From Gammaproteobacteria bacterium (lineage in GTDB: Bacteria > Pseudomonadota > Gammaproteobacteria > Enterobacterales > Psychrobiaceae), in NCBI GenBank assembly GCA_013214965.1, contig JABSRU010000043.1, positions 1-35,735 of the forward strand: a stretch of DNA of 35,735 nucleotides, read 5' to 3'. A program made the position numbers and the translations under genes. Positions 1 to 8,666 of this stretch are shown here, in pieces; position 1 is the first letter of the stretch, and the number at the start of each line of letters is the position of its first letter. The notes beneath the pieces are model-generated. The model saw only the letters and a list, made by a program, of their open reading frames with translations, was not told the DNA's origin and did no database searches.

Positions 1-746
1 CTTAGCTCAGTGATTTTAGCCACTAATGAAGCGTCAACTTCAGCAGGTGACCAATCCCAAGCAGGCTTGCCCGCTTCGGCTTTAAGTTCTTTGATCGCTG
101 TAATAACAACTTGCTGTTGTTCGTGACCAAAAGTAACCGCGCCTAGCATCACGTCTTCGCTAAGAATGTCAGCTTCCGACTCAACCATTAATACTGCATT
201 TTCAGTACCAGCAACTACAAGATCTAGCTTGCTCGTTGCAAGTTCAGTTTTAGTTGGGTTAAGTACATATTGACCATCGATGTAACCAACACGGGCACAA
301 CCAATAGGACCATTAAATGGTACACCAGCTAAAGAAATAGCTGCTGAAGTACCGATCATTGCCACAATGTCAGGATTCACTTCTGGGTTTACCGAAACAA
401 CAGTCGCAATAATTTGCACTTCGTTTAGGAAACCAGCAGGGAATAACGGACGAATTGGACGGTCAATAAGACGACAAATCAGTGTCTCATTTTCACTAGG
501 ACGGCCTTCACGCTTAAAGAAGCCACCAGGGATTTTACCAGCAGCGTAAGTACGCTCCTGATAGTTAACAGTTAGCGGGAAAAAATCACGACCTGGGATC
601 GCTTTCTTTTTCGCAACACAGGTCACCATTACTACGGTGTCATCCATGTTGACTAGTACTGCGCCGTCAGCTTGACGTGCAATTGCGCCGGTTTCGATGG
701 TCACATTATGTTGACCATATTTAAATGTTTTGATTGTAGGATTCAC
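1..746 (-). CDS. pnp: polynucleotide phosphorylase, N-terminal part (runs off the window)
   Basis: PNPase is the 3'-5' phosphorolytic exoribonuclease of the RNA degradosome. The minus frame starts [20 protein letters not shown] and continues through [43 protein letters not shown] and FGHEQQQVV. These are the signature blocks of the first RNase PH domain, close to the E. coli protein. About 248 codons are present; the rest lies beyond position 1. The start is a GTG at 746-744 behind an AAGGGA Shine-Dalgarno-like stretch. A GTG start costs some efficiency and fits a gene known in E. coli for post-transcriptional autocontrol. The gene follows an orphan solute-binding protein gene instead of rpsO directly. 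Confidence 0.96.
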   Translation of the reverse strand, partial: MNPTIKTFKYGQHNVTIETGAIARQADGAVLVNMDDTVVMVTCVAKKKAIPGRDFFPLTVNYQERTYAAGKIPGGFFKREGRPSENETLICRLIDRPIRPLFPAGFLNEVQIIATVVSVNPEVNPDIVAMIGTSAAISLAGVPFNGPIGCARVGYIDGQYVLNPTKTELATSKLDLVVAGTENAVLMVESEADILSEDVMLGAVTFGHEQQQVVITAIKELKAEAGKPAWDWSPAEVDASLVAKITEL

Positions 747-760
747 TGATTGAATTTCCC

Positions 761-837
761 TTGTCTTTTAGTTGTCTTTTAGTCATCGTTGAGTTTTCAC
801 GACACAGTATACGACTAGATGTCATGATTGAAAAGAC
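761..837 (-). promoter_or_regulatory. pnp leader: 11-bp tandem repeat and stem-loop
   Basis: Upstream of pnp the 11-mer TTGTCTTTTAG is repeated exactly in tandem (761-771, 772-782). GTCTTTT at 774-780 can pair with AAAAGAC at 831-837, and TCAT at 783-786 with ATGA at 824-827, giving a long interrupted stem in the pnp 5' leader. In E. coli a long leader hairpin cut by RNase III, then attacked by PNPase, mediates autoregulation. That this hairpin plays the same part is inferred from position only. Confidence 0.4.
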
Positions 838-873
838 TCAAGAGGCAATGTTTTTGTAAAGTGATTGATCTAA

Positions 874-1653
874 TCATTTATATTGGCTAATGATGGATTT
901 TATCTGGCCAGAATCAGCCATTTTCTTTAAGAGCAAGTTAATTTCTGGCATTAAAGCCGCTGCTGGTGATTGTTTAGACAACGCCATATATAATGGTGAT
1001 TGTGCAATCGGTTTATCACTTGAGACAAACTGACCAGCAAAATTTGGATTATTTTTAAACAGCGATTTTGCCACTGTTTCTAAGCAAACAAAAGCATCAT
1101 GTCGCCCAGCAAGTAATAGTTTAAAATTAAGTTCATCGGTAGCCGCCCTAAATATTTTTAGGCTATTATCTATAATTTCTTTATCGAACTCCTCACCATA
1201 AGCATAACTATTAGTAATGGCAATACGATAAGATTTTAGATCTTCAAAATTCTGCCATTTTATTGCTGCGCCACCCTTTTTAAGCGACCATAATAAAAAG
1301 CGATCGACAATAAAAGGATTAGAATAAATCAAATATTTATCCCAACGAGGTGCATGAGTTATTAATAAATGGCCGTCTTCAATGCCATTTTTAACCAATT
1401 TAAGGCTCCGCCGCCAAGGGTAAAGCCGCATCTCTAATTGAACTCCGAGAGACAAAAAGACTTGTTCTAAAATATCAACAGCGATTCCTCCAGTGGCAGA
1501 CTGACCTTCTTCGCCAAGAATATAAGGTGGCCATGGATCCTCACTTAAAATCACTCTCTCGACATTCTCACTCGGCAGTGTTTCAGCCAGTGTGGTGACA
1601 ACGTTCAAAGCGAATATCAAAAACAGCAATGATTGGTAAATATATTTGTTCAT
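874..1653 (-). CDS. periplasmic solute-binding protein family 3 (PBPb-type), orphan
   Basis: The 259-residue protein begins with a signal peptide (MNKYIYQSLLFLIFALN, likely cut after TTLA). It continues with the family-3 extracellular solute-binding fold: an N-terminal strand with SEDPWPPYILG, then GGIAVDILEQVFLSLGVQ, YPWRRSLKLVKNG and a C-terminal LLLKKMADSGQIKSIISQY helix. Such proteins bind amino acids or other small solutes in the periplasm. Members lacking transporter partners are common in Alteromonadales and their ligands are mostly unknown. No ABC permease or ATPase gene is adjacent. I chose the ATG at 1653. An in-frame TTG eight codons upstream has no ribosome-binding site. The location between rpsO and pnp is unusual, and the gene has its own promoter. 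Confidence 0.85.
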   Translation of the reverse strand: MNKYIYQSLLFLIFALNVVTTLAETLPSENVERVILSEDPWPPYILGEEGQSATGGIAVDILEQVFLSLGVQLEMRLYPWRRSLKLVKNGIEDGHLLITHAPRWDKYLIYSNPFIVDRFLLWSLKKGGAAIKWQNFEDLKSYRIAITNSYAYGEEFDKEIIDNSLKIFRAATDELNFKLLLAGRHDAFVCLETVAKSLFKNNPNFAGQFVSSDKPIAQSPLYMALSKQSPAAALMPEINLLLKKMADSGQIKSIISQYK

Positions 1654-1703
1654 TATTTTATCTTTTTTACTGTGCAAAAATGAGGTAATGAAATAGATAT
1701 GGG

Positions 1704-1733
1704 ATTATAGCAAAATAACGAGTAATTTTTTAA
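1704..1733 (-). promoter_or_regulatory. promoter of the solute-binding protein gene
   Basis: On the minus strand a perfect TATAAT (1704-1709) is preceded by TG one base away (1711-1712), giving an extended -10. A TTAAAA -35 element lies 18 bp upstream at 1728-1733. It sits immediately after the rpsO terminator, so the solute-binding gene looks like its own transcription unit. Confidence 0.6.
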
Positions 1734-1736
1734 CAC

Positions 1737-1760
1737 AAAAAAAAGGAGCCCTAAGGCTCC
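1737..1760 (-). terminator. intrinsic terminator of rpsO
   Basis: Minus-strand RNA reads GGAGCC-TTAG-GGCTCC followed by eight U (1744-1737). This is a compact 6-bp GC-rich stem with a U tract, 27 bases past the rpsO stop. Confidence 0.9.
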
Positions 1761-1787
1761 CTTCTATTGACATAGCTGGCTTATCGA

Positions 1788-2057
1788 TTAACGACGTAGA
1801 CCAAGCTTAGCAATTGTTTCTTGGTACTTAGTAACGTCTTTACGCTTTAAGTAATCAAGAAGCTTACGACGGCTAGAAACCATACGTAATAGACCACGAC
1901 GAGAGTGATGATCATGAATGTGCTTTTTGAAGTGGCCTTGAAGGTGGTTGATTTGTGCAGTTAACAAAGCAACTTGAACTTCAGAAGAACCAGTATCGTT
2001 TGCGTCACGGCCGAATTCAGCGATGATTTCAGCAGTTTGAGTAGCGTTTAGTGACAT
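1788..2057 (-). CDS. rpsO: 30S ribosomal protein S15
   Basis: The 89-residue product matches S15 throughout: [62 protein letters not shown] and LGLRR at the end. It has the same length as the E. coli protein. S15 is a primary binder of 16S rRNA helices h20-h22 and nucleates assembly of the platform. The start is fixed by GGAG 7 bases upstream; an in-frame extension of four codons is not needed. It is the last gene of the rimP-nusA-infB-rbfA-truB-rpsO block, with an extra promoter of its own and a terminator behind it. Confidence 0.98.
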   Translation of the reverse strand: MSLNATQTAEIIAEFGRDANDTGSSEVQVALLTAQINHLQGHFKKHIHDHHSRRGLLRMVSSRRKLLDYLKRKDVTKYQETIAKLGLRR

Positions 2058-2091
2058 AATAAACTCCAATGTTTATAAGATTTAAAAAAGT

Positions 2092-2119
2092 ATGCAGCCG
2101 ATCACTAATTCAGCTACAT
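2092..2119 (-). promoter_or_regulatory. rpsO leader stem-loop (candidate S15 autoregulatory site)
   Basis: In the rpsO leader, RNA AUGUAGC (2119-2113) can pair with GCUGCAU (2098-2092), seven pairs including one G-U, around a 14-nt loop. It begins a few bases after the predicted transcript start. E. coli S15 represses its own mRNA through a leader pseudoknot. The position suits such a role, but the pairing reaching the ribosome-binding site cannot be settled by eye. Confidence 0.35.
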
Positions 2120-2131
2120 GTCGAGCGCGGT

Positions 2132-2159
2132 ATAATACCAGCAAAATTACAAGATACAA
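2132..2159 (-). promoter_or_regulatory. rpsO promoter
   Basis: The minus strand carries TTGTAT (2159-2154), a 16-bp spacer and TATTAT (2137-2132), with TG one base before the -10. It lies in the 153-bp truB-rpsO gap, where E. coli also has an rpsO promoter. Confidence 0.6.
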
Positions 2160-2210
2160 GTGAAAATAGCGGCTATTACGATATAGGCCCTATTTAAACC
2201 TGATCCTTAT

Positions 2211-3152
2211 TTACGAGTCGTTACTTACCACGATTCTTTTCGGTTGAACCCGCCCTTGAGAATCAATAACCGCAACGCCAATAAAGCGCTTACTATCACC
2301 AACAGTCATTCTGACCAAAGTACCCTCGGTAAAGCCTGAAAGTTGGACTGGATTACCATGTAACGCACCAACGGCCATTTCGTCAGTCAAATGCGCTTCA
2401 GGGAAGTCACTCACTGCGGTGTCCATGGGTAATAGTAAGGGGTCGAGTAAAATCGATGGTGCAATCTCTTGCTCATTAGCTTGCGCCAATAAAGTCTCTA
2501 AATGCTCCAGCGTGACCATTTTTTCCTGTGGATAATTAGCCACTTCAAGACGACGTAACATCGTGATGTGTGCTCCACAGCCGAGCATTTCGCCCAAATC
2601 ATCAATGATAGTTCGGATATAAGTGCCCTTACTAACATGAATTTCTAATTCTAATTCGTCATTATCCTGACGAATGAACAGTAATTCAAAGACATTTATT
2701 TCACGAGCTGCTCGCTCGATCTCAATCCCTTGTCGTGCATACCAATAAAGCGGTTTTCCTTGGTGCTTCAGCGCAGAAAACATCGAAGGTACTTGCATGG
2801 TCTTGCCGCGAAATTTGTCTAGCTGAGCCATCAAATGATCAGTGCTAAATTCAATAGCACGAGTTTGCACCACTTCACCGTCGCTATCGCTTGTATCAGT
2901 TCGCTCGCCAAGTTTAGCTATCACCCGGTACCTTTTATCAGATTCGAGCAAGTATTGCGAAAACTTAGTCGCTTCACCCAAACAAATCGGCAGCATACCT
3001 GTCGCTAGTGGATCTAGCGCACCAGTATGCCCTGCTTTTTGAGCAAAGAAGATCCGCTTAACTTTCTGCAAAATATCATTGGAACTATGACCTGTTGGCT
3101 TATCGATTAAAATAACACCATCAATCATACGGCCTTTACGCTTTCTAGCCAT
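2211..3152 (-). CDS. truB: tRNA pseudouridine(55) synthase
   Basis: TruB makes the universal pseudouridine 55 in the T-loop of tRNAs. The 313-residue protein has the family start [18 protein letters not shown] and the catalytic block [17 protein letters not shown] with nucleophile Asp47. It also has the [20 protein letters not shown] strand region, [19 protein letters not shown] and a C-terminal PUA-like region ending in PKRIVVSN. The length is normal for the family. Its ATG lies 2 bases after the rbfA stop and its GAGGAC ribosome-binding site is inside the end of rbfA, so the two are translationally linked. Confidence 0.97.
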   Translation of the reverse strand: MARKRKGRMIDGVILIDKPTGHSSNDILQKVKRIFFAQKAGHTGALDPLATGMLPICLGEATKFSQYLLESDKRYRVIAKLGERTDTSDSDGEVVQTRAIEFSTDHLMAQLDKFRGKTMQVPSMFSALKHQGKPLYWYARQGIEIERAAREINVFELLFIRQDNDELELEIHVSKGTYIRTIIDDLGEMLGCGAHITMLRRLEVANYPQEKMVTLEHLETLLAQANEQEIAPSILLDPLLLPMDTAVSDFPEAHLTDEMAVGALHGNPVQLSGFTEGTLVRMTVGDSKRFIGVAVIDSQGRVQPKRIVVSNDS

Positions 3153-3154
3153 GC

Positions 3155-3544
3155 TTAGTCCTCAACAGGATCGTTATTGCTTTTTTCTTTATCTTCACGC
3201 ACTGCTTTAGTCACAAGAGAAGCCATACGAATACCTTCGCTTAATGACTTATCATAGTAAAAACGCAGTTCAGGCACAATACGTAACCGCATTTTGCTGC
3301 CCATTAATGAACGAATAAATGGTGCTGATTCATTCAGTAAGTCGACCGATTTTTTGATTAAGTCAGCTTCATCATTAAGCAAAGTAAAATATACTTTTGC
3401 GTAAGACAAATCACGTGACAAGTCGACTTCATTAATAGTGATCATGCCAAATTCTTTGGCTTTAATTTCGCGCATCACAATCATCGCGAGTTCTTTTTGT
3501 AGCTGCTGTGCAACACGGCGACTACGGCTAAATTCTCTAGCCAT
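3155..3544 (-). CDS. rbfA: 30S ribosome-binding factor A
   Basis: RbfA is a late 30S assembly factor needed for maturation of the 16S rRNA 5' end and for growth in the cold. The 129-residue protein starts [20 protein letters not shown] and carries the KH-like fold motifs with [16 protein letters not shown] and [17 protein letters not shown]. It ends in a charged tail ([12 protein letters not shown]). The ATG at 3544 has GGAG 6 bases upstream. The in-frame GTG four codons earlier overlaps that site and is rejected. It lies between infB and truB, the standard order. Confidence 0.96.
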   Translation of the reverse strand: MAREFSRSRRVAQQLQKELAMIVMREIKAKEFGMITINEVDLSRDLSYAKVYFTLLNDEADLIKKSVDLLNESAPFIRSLMGSKMRLRIVPELRFYYDKSLSEGIRMASLVTKAVREDKEKSNNDPVED

Positions 3545-3587
3545 TTTATTCTCCACATACCTTACGGTACTTACATATTAGAAACAC

Positions 3588-3611
3588 AGATGGGGGCGTT
3601 AGCCCCCATCT
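3588..3611 (-). other. strong hairpin in the infB-rbfA gap
   Basis: A perfect 10-bp inverted repeat with a 4-base loop: AGATGGGGGC (3588-3597) and GCCCCCATCT (3602-3611). No U tract follows on the minus strand, so it is more likely an RNA-stabilising or processing hairpin between cistrons than a full terminator. Confidence 0.6.
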
Positions 3612-3631
3612 CGATCTTTATTGATTAAAAC

Positions 3632-6310
3632 TTACAAATAACGTTTTATTTCAATAATTTCGAATACTTCGATTTGATCACCAACACGAACATCGTTGTA
3701 GTTCTTAACGCCAACACCACATTCCATGCCATTACGAACTTCTTGAACGTCATCTTTAAAGCGACGTAGAGATTCTAACTCGCCTTCATAAATAACGACA
3801 TTGTCACGTAATACACGAATTGGTTGTGTACGCTTGATAATACCTTCAGTAACCATACAACCAGCGATTGCGCCAATTTTTGGTGACTTAAATACATCAC
3901 GAACTTCAGCTAGACCAATGATTTCTTGCTTGAATTCAGGAGCAAGTAGACCACTCATCGCTGACTTAATTTCGTTAATCAAGTCATAGATGATGCTGTA
4001 ATAACGCATATCCAAGTTTTCATTTTGGATAACTTTACGGGCAGTAGCATCGGCACGAACGTTAAAACCAAGCATGATAGCGTTAGACGCAGCGGCTAAC
4101 GTTGAATCTGTTTCAGTAATACCACCAACACCACGGCTGATAATGTTCACTTTAACTTCGTCAGTCGATAGTCTTTCAAGTGAATCAGCGATAGCCGCTA
4201 ATGAACCTTCAACGTCAGTCTTAAGAATAACGTTAAGTTCTGAACACTCACCAGCGGTCATATTAGCAAACATATTTTCTAGTTTAGCTTTTTGTTGACG
4301 TGCTAGTTTCAAGTCACGGAATTTACCTTGACGGTAAAGTGCAACTTCACGAGCTTTACGCTCATCACTAACTACCGTTGCTTCATCACCAGCTTTAGGC
4401 ACCTTTGATAGACCAAGGATTTCAACAGGAAAACTTGGGCCAGCTTCAGTAATGTCTCTACCGTTTTCATCACGCATTGCACGAACACGACCGTATTCAG
4501 TACCACAAAGGATGATATCGCCGTGATGTAAAGTACCTTCTTTAATGAGTACTGTTGCTACTGGGCCACGACCTTTATCAAGACGTGACTCAATCACAAC
4601 GCCGCCAGCATGACCTTCAACAGTCGCTTTAAGCTCTAACAATTCAGCTTGCATCAAAATTGACTCAAGCAATTCATCGATACCAGTACCTTCTTTCGCT
4701 GATACATGAACGAATTGAACGTCGCCGCCCCAATCTTCAGGGATAACATCAAGTGCAGACAGTTCGTTTTTAACCCGATCTGGATCTGCGCCTTCCTTAT
4801 CCATTTTGTTCACAGCAATGATGATAGGTGCGCCAGAAGCTTTTGCATGAGCAACGGCCTCTTTAGTTTGTGGCATCACACCATCATCGGCAGCAACAAC
4901 AATAATAACGATATCGGTCGCTTGAGCACCACGAGCACGCATTGCGGTAAATGCAGCGTGACCAGGAGTATCTAAGAAAGTGATCATGCCACCATCAACA
5001 TCAACATGGTAAGCACCAATATGCTGAGTAATACCACCGGCTTCGCCGTCAGCAACTTTCGCTTTACGGATGTAATCTAGTAATGATGTTTTACCGTGGT
5101 CAACGTGACCCATGATGGTAACAACAGGAGCACGAGGTTTTAAATCACCTTGGTCGCCACGTTCAGAAAGCACCGCGTGCTCTAATTCGTTTTCACGAAC
5201 AAGTACCACTTTGTAGTCCATTTCTTCACAGATTAGTTGAGCAGTTTCTTGATCTAGTACTTGGTTAATGGTCGCCATAACGCCCATTTTCATCAAGTTC
5301 TTAATCACTTCAGTTGCTTTAACTGACATTTTACCAGCAAGTTCACTGACCGAAATAGTTTCGCCAAGGCGAACGTCAGACTTTGCAACTACCGCAGACT
5401 TGTCAAAGCTTTGGCTTAATGATGTTGGCGCAGATAAGGTTCCTTTACCACGCTTGCCACCACGGCCATTACCACGACCATGAGCGCCTTTACGGCCGCC
5501 ACGATTGTCGGTACGTTTAGCCGGCTTTTTCTTCGCACGTTTTTGACCTTCATCTTGACGATCTTGTTTGTCTTCAGCTTCACGCGCAGCGTTAGAAGAA
5601 GTCGTGTGGTAATCGGCTTTCTTCTCAGTCTCTTTACGTTTCGTCTCTTCTTCTGCCCAACGGCCAGAATTGTCTGCCGCTAGCTTTTTAGCATTTTCAG
5701 CTTCAAGTTTAGCCGCCGCTGCAATATTTGCTGCCGCTAATGATTGTTGACGATTTTGCAATTCATCTTGCTCTTTTTTTAGTTCAGCTTCTTTCGCTAA
5801 TTCAGCTGGATCTTGTACCGTATTAGCTTTAGCTTTAGCTTTAGCTTCTTGTGCTTGACGTTCGGCTGCATCTTTCGCTGCCGCATCTTTAACTGCACGT
5901 TCTTGATCCGCTTTTGCTACTAAGTCAGCTTTAATCGCTGCCTCTTTACTTGCTTGCTCTGTCGCCGCTTTTTCAGCTTCTAGATCAATTTGAGCTGGTG
6001 CCACTTGTTCTTCAACAGCATCACGCTTCACGTAAGTCCGTTTTTTACGAGTTTCTACTGCGACAGTACGACTCTTTTCGCCTGAACCAACTTTTAACGT
6101 TGATTTACTTTTACGTTGTAGAGTCATTTTTGACGGTGTTGCTTCTCCGCCGTGCTGTTTTGCTAAATGCTTTAACAAAGACTGCTTTTCTTCTAATGTT
6201 ACGCTATCATTTTGGCCTTTTTTAAAGCCAGCGCTTGCCAATTGCTCGATCACACGCTCTACTGGCGCGCCAATTTCATCGGCTAGGATTTTAACTGTTA
6301 AGTCAGACAT
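3632..6310 (-). CDS. infB: translation initiation factor IF-2
   Basis: IF-2 is the GTPase that brings fMet-tRNA to the 30S subunit and promotes subunit joining. The 892-residue protein is close to the E. coli length (890). Residues 1-50 are the IF2 N-terminal domain. Residues 90-290 are the long charged, Ala/Lys/Glu-rich linker of enteric-type IF-2, ending in a Gly/Arg/Lys-rich patch. A second N-domain ([19 protein letters not shown]) follows. The G domain has GHVDHGKT at 401-408, then DTPGH and NKMD. The C-terminal domains end in EIIEIKRYL. It sits 25 bases after nusA in the rimP operon. Confidence 0.98.
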   Translation of the reverse strand: MSDLTVKILADEIGAPVERVIEQLASAGFKKGQNDSVTLEEKQSLLKHLAKQHGGEATPSKMTLQRKSKSTLKVGSGEKSRTVAVETRKKRTYVKRDAVEEQVAPAQIDLEAEKAATEQASKEAAIKADLVAKADQERAVKDAAAKDAAERQAQEAKAKAKANTVQDPAELAKEAELKKEQDELQNRQQSLAAANIAAAAKLEAENAKKLAADNSGRWAEEETKRKETEKKADYHTTSSNAAREAEDKQDRQDEGQKRAKKKPAKRTDNRGGRKGAHGRGNGRGGKRGKGTLSAPTSLSQSFDKSAVVAKSDVRLGETISVSELAGKMSVKATEVIKNLMKMGVMATINQVLDQETAQLICEEMDYKVVLVRENELEHAVLSERGDQGDLKPRAPVVTIMGHVDHGKTSLLDYIRKAKVADGEAGGITQHIGAYHVDVDGGMITFLDTPGHAAFTAMRARGAQATDIVIIVVAADDGVMPQTKEAVAHAKASGAPIIIAVNKMDKEGADPDRVKNELSALDVIPEDWGGDVQFVHVSAKEGTGIDELLESILMQAELLELKATVEGHAGGVVIESRLDKGRGPVATVLIKEGTLHHGDIILCGTEYGRVRAMRDENGRDITEAGPSFPVEILGLSKVPKAGDEATVVSDERKAREVALYRQGKFRDLKLARQQKAKLENMFANMTAGECSELNVILKTDVEGSLAAIADSLERLSTDEVKVNIISRGVGGITETDSTLAAASNAIMLGFNVRADATARKVIQNENLDMRYYSIIYDLINEIKSAMSGLLAPEFKQEIIGLAEVRDVFKSPKIGAIAGCMVTEGIIKRTQPIRVLRDNVVIYEGELESLRRFKDDVQEVRNGMECGVGVKNYNDVRVGDQIEVFEIIEIKRYL

Positions 6311-6335
6311 AGTTTATAATTCCCCTGGGCCCCAA

Positions 6336-7832
6336 TTATTCTTGCTCGTCGCTAAACCAACAAATATTACGGGCTGCCATTATTAATTCACCAGCTTTCT
6401 GCTGGCTTAATTCTTCAATTTCTTCAAGATCGTCAATGCCCTGCTCTGCTAAGTCTTCAAGTGTTACAACACCTTTACTTGCAAGAACAAATGCTAAATG
6501 ACGCTCTAGTCCTTCCAGCGCTAATAAATCATCCGCAGGATGTGCACCATCTAAGCTCTCTTCCACTTTTAATGCTTTAGTGGTTAAGGCGTTTTTAGCA
6601 CGTTCGCGTAACTCATTAACCAGATCTTCATCGAAACCATCAATCGCTAACAATTCGTTAATTGGAACATAAGCCACTTCTTCTAATGAAGTAAAACCTT
6701 CTTCCACTAATACTTGTGCAAAATCTTCTTCGATGTCTAAATCTTTAGTTAACGCCGCGATCACTTTGCTGTCTTCAGCTTCATGTTTAGCTTTTAGCTC
6801 AGCAACCGTCATTACATTCAAATTCCAGCCAGTCAATTGACTCGCTAAACGGATGTTTTGACCTTTACTACCAATGGCTTGAGCTAGGTTGTCTTCTTCA
6901 ACCGCTAAATCCATGCTGTTATTGTCTTCATCAACGATAACACTAACCACTTCGGCAGGCGCCATGGCATTAATTACGTATTGTGCGATGTTGTCATCCC
7001 ACAATACGATATCAACACGTTCGCCACCAAGTTCGCCAGAAACAGCTTGGACACGTGAACCACGCATACCAACACAAGCGCCAACAGGATCAATGCGTTT
7101 ATCGTTACTTTTCACGGCAATTTTGGCGCGAGAACCTGGATCACGAGCAGCACCCATGATGTCTAGCATTTCTTCACCAATCTCAGGCACTTCAATGCGG
7201 AACAGTTCAATAAGCATATCGGGGTGAGTTCGACTCACACACAATTGTGGCCCACGATTCTCTTCTTTAATATCATAAAGAAGACCACGAATACGGTCAC
7301 CAGAGCGGAATGATTCACGGGGTAAGCGGTCATCTTTATAAATAATCGCTTCAGCGTTATTACCCAAATCGATAATGATGCTATCACGGCTACTTTTCTT
7401 AACGACGCCAGTCACTAATTCGCCCACTTGATCACGATATTGGTCAACGACCATCTCGCGCTCAGCTTCACGAACTTTCTGTACGATAACTTGCTTAGCA
7501 ATTTGGGTAGTGATGCGATCGAATTGAATTGAATCAATTTGATCCTCAACAAAATCACCTAATTGAACGCTTTCGTCATCATATTGAGCTGCTGACAAAG
7601 TCATTTCACCAAATGCATTTTCAACTGCATCATCAGCAACGACTAACCAACGACGAAATGTGTCAAATTCACCGGTTTTACGGTCAATATCAACACGAAC
7701 TTCAATCTCTTTTTCACTCTTCTTTTTGGTTGCACTCGCTAGTGCAATCTCCAAAGCTTCAAAAATTTTCTCGCGAGGAACGCCTTTCTCATTCGAAACC
7801 GCCTCTGTCACTAACAATATCTCTTTACTCAT
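6336..7832 (-). CDS. nusA: transcription termination/antitermination factor NusA
   Basis: NusA binds RNA polymerase and nascent RNA, promotes pausing and intrinsic termination, and takes part in antitermination. The 498-residue protein has the N-terminal polymerase-binding domain ([20 protein letters not shown]). Next come an S1 domain ([21 protein letters not shown]), KH1 ([17 protein letters not shown]) and KH2 ([17 protein letters not shown]). Two C-terminal acidic helix-hairpin-helix repeats follow, typical of gammaproteobacterial NusA (495 residues in E. coli). It follows rimP by 36 bases and is co-directional with infB. Because NusA affects termination, the tandem terminators upstream of rimP are natural targets for feedback (inference). 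Confidence 0.98.
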   Translation of the reverse strand: MSKEILLVTEAVSNEKGVPREKIFEALEIALASATKKKSEKEIEVRVDIDRKTGEFDTFRRWLVVADDAVENAFGEMTLSAAQYDDESVQLGDFVEDQIDSIQFDRITTQIAKQVIVQKVREAEREMVVDQYRDQVGELVTGVVKKSSRDSIIIDLGNNAEAIIYKDDRLPRESFRSGDRIRGLLYDIKEENRGPQLCVSRTHPDMLIELFRIEVPEIGEEMLDIMGAARDPGSRAKIAVKSNDKRIDPVGACVGMRGSRVQAVSGELGGERVDIVLWDDNIAQYVINAMAPAEVVSVIVDEDNNSMDLAVEEDNLAQAIGSKGQNIRLASQLTGWNLNVMTVAELKAKHEAEDSKVIAALTKDLDIEEDFAQVLVEEGFTSLEEVAYVPINELLAIDGFDEDLVNELRERAKNALTTKALKVEESLDGAHPADDLLALEGLERHLAFVLASKGVVTLEDLAEQGIDDLEEIEELSQQKAGELIMAARNICWFSDEQE

Positions 7833-7868
7833 CTATATTGCCTCTCACCTTTTTCTTAAACCAAAGTG

Positions 7869-8324
7869 TTAAAATTGTGGGACGATATTGGCTTTTTTAA
7901 CGTTCGCTAGTGCTAACGTATATTCCACCCCATCAACCTTTATAGTGATCATTTCGCCTTCAACGCTCGTGATCTCTCCCTTAAAATTGCGACGTCCATT
8001 ACTTGGCATCACCAATTGCATGCTGATAATTTCACCAACACATGCTTTATAGTGATGTGCCTTAAATAGTGGACGATCCATCCCAGGTGATGACACCTCA
8101 AGATTGTATTCGTTGGTAATTGGATCTTCAACATCTAACACGGCACTACATTGATGGCTAACTTCCACACAATCATCTACATCAATACCATTTTCATGGT
8201 CTATATATATCCGTAAAGTGGAATGCTTGCCTGCTCGAATGTACTCGATACCGACTAATTCAAAACCAGCAGCTTCAACGGCTGGCTCTAACATTTCTGT
8301 TAAGCGATTATCAATAGTTGACAA
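7869..8324 (-). CDS. rimP: ribosome maturation factor RimP
   Basis: RimP assists assembly of the central pseudoknot region of the 30S subunit. The product has the family blocks [48 protein letters not shown] and [14 protein letters not shown], with a C-terminal SH3-like domain ending in KANIVPQF. I prefer the TTG at 8324. It lies 6 bases after AGGAG and gives [10 protein letters not shown], matching the E. coli N-terminus. A GTG one codon upstream (8327) is also possible but sits only 3 bases from AGGAG. It is the first gene of the nusA-infB operon. The usual upstream initiator tRNA gene is absent. Confidence 0.95.
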   Translation of the reverse strand: MSTIDNRLTEMLEPAVEAAGFELVGIEYIRAGKHSTLRIYIDHENGIDVDDCVEVSHQCSAVLDVEDPITNEYNLEVSSPGMDRPLFKAHHYKACVGEIISMQLVMPSNGRRNFKGEITSVEGEMITIKVDGVEYTLALANVKKANIVPQF

Positions 8325-8341
8325 CACTAACTCCTAAAAAC

Positions 8342-8362
8342 AAAAAATGGGCTCGAGGCCCA
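8342..8362 (-). terminator. intrinsic terminator / attenuator directly before rimP
   Basis: Minus-strand RNA reads UGGGC-CUCGA-GCCCA followed by six U (8347-8342). The U tract ends only 6 bases before the AGGAG of rimP, so the terminator lies inside the rimP leader. A smaller hairpin (TGAAT 8372-8376 with ATTCA 8382-8386) lies just upstream. A 'rimP leader' attenuator family has been described in gammaproteobacteria (Rfam); membership here is inferred. Confidence 0.75.
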
Positions 8363-8463
8363 GTTAATCGATGAATGGTCAATTCACCCTATGTGTAACA
8401 TTAACCAATCGTTGAGCATGTGTGAAATATGTCAATACCACTGATAATGTTAATACAGGTAAT

Positions 8464-8488
8464 AAAAAACCCCGACTAAAAAGCGGGG
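8464..8488 (-). terminator. intrinsic terminator of the structured RNA
   Basis: RNA CCCCG (8488-8484) pairs with CGGGG (8474-8470). Two more pairs lie inside across a bulge, and six U follow (8469-8464). It would also catch read-through from seqA. Confidence 0.85.
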
Positions 8489-8600
8489 CTTAAAACTGGA
8501 CCCTGTATATCAAGTCACACTTGATAGCCAATTAACGATGGTCTGCTAACGGGACTTGGTGTCCAATAAATTGGCGCGGCAAGATTACTTACCTATTTAA
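8464..8600 (-). ncRNA. structured ~135-nt RNA upstream of rimP (sRNA or distal part of the rimP leader)
   Basis: Between a consensus promoter and an intrinsic terminator the minus-strand RNA can form four successive stems. Stem 1 is GGUAA (8592-8588) with UUGCC (8582-8578). Stem 2 is GCCAAUU (8575-8569) with AAUUGGC (8533-8527), enclosing GGAC/GUCC (8564-8561 with 8555-8552). Stem 3 is a perfect 7-bp UAUCAAG/CUUGAUA hairpin (8526-8520 with 8514-8508). Stem 4 is the terminator. No convincing reading frame or tRNA is present. It could be an independent small RNA or part of the rimP operon leader. I do not recognise the sequence. Confidence 0.6.
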
Positions 8601-8607
8601 TGGGCTG

Positions 8608-8635
8608 ATTATACCCTTAGACTCAAAAGTTTCAA
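8608..8635 (-). promoter_or_regulatory. promoter of the structured RNA / rimP operon
   Basis: The minus strand has TTGAAA (8635-8630), a 16-bp spacer and a perfect TATAAT (8613-8608). The predicted start is near 8600. It is the best sigma-70 match in the seqA-rimP gap and probably drives both the structured RNA and the read-through into rimP-nusA-infB. Confidence 0.7.
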
Positions 8636-8666
8636 GGTAATAACAGTTAAATTTAATAAATTAATC

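Noticed and set aside
4706-6225. Several plus-strand frames of 67-91 codons opposite infB
   Set aside because: IF-2 is unambiguous in this stretch; the low-complexity linker creates long antisense frames.
8490-8600. tRNA gene (initiator or leucine tRNA) before rimP
   Set aside because: No T-loop TTCGAAT, no CCA end and no cloverleaf pairing; the stems fit a different RNA fold.
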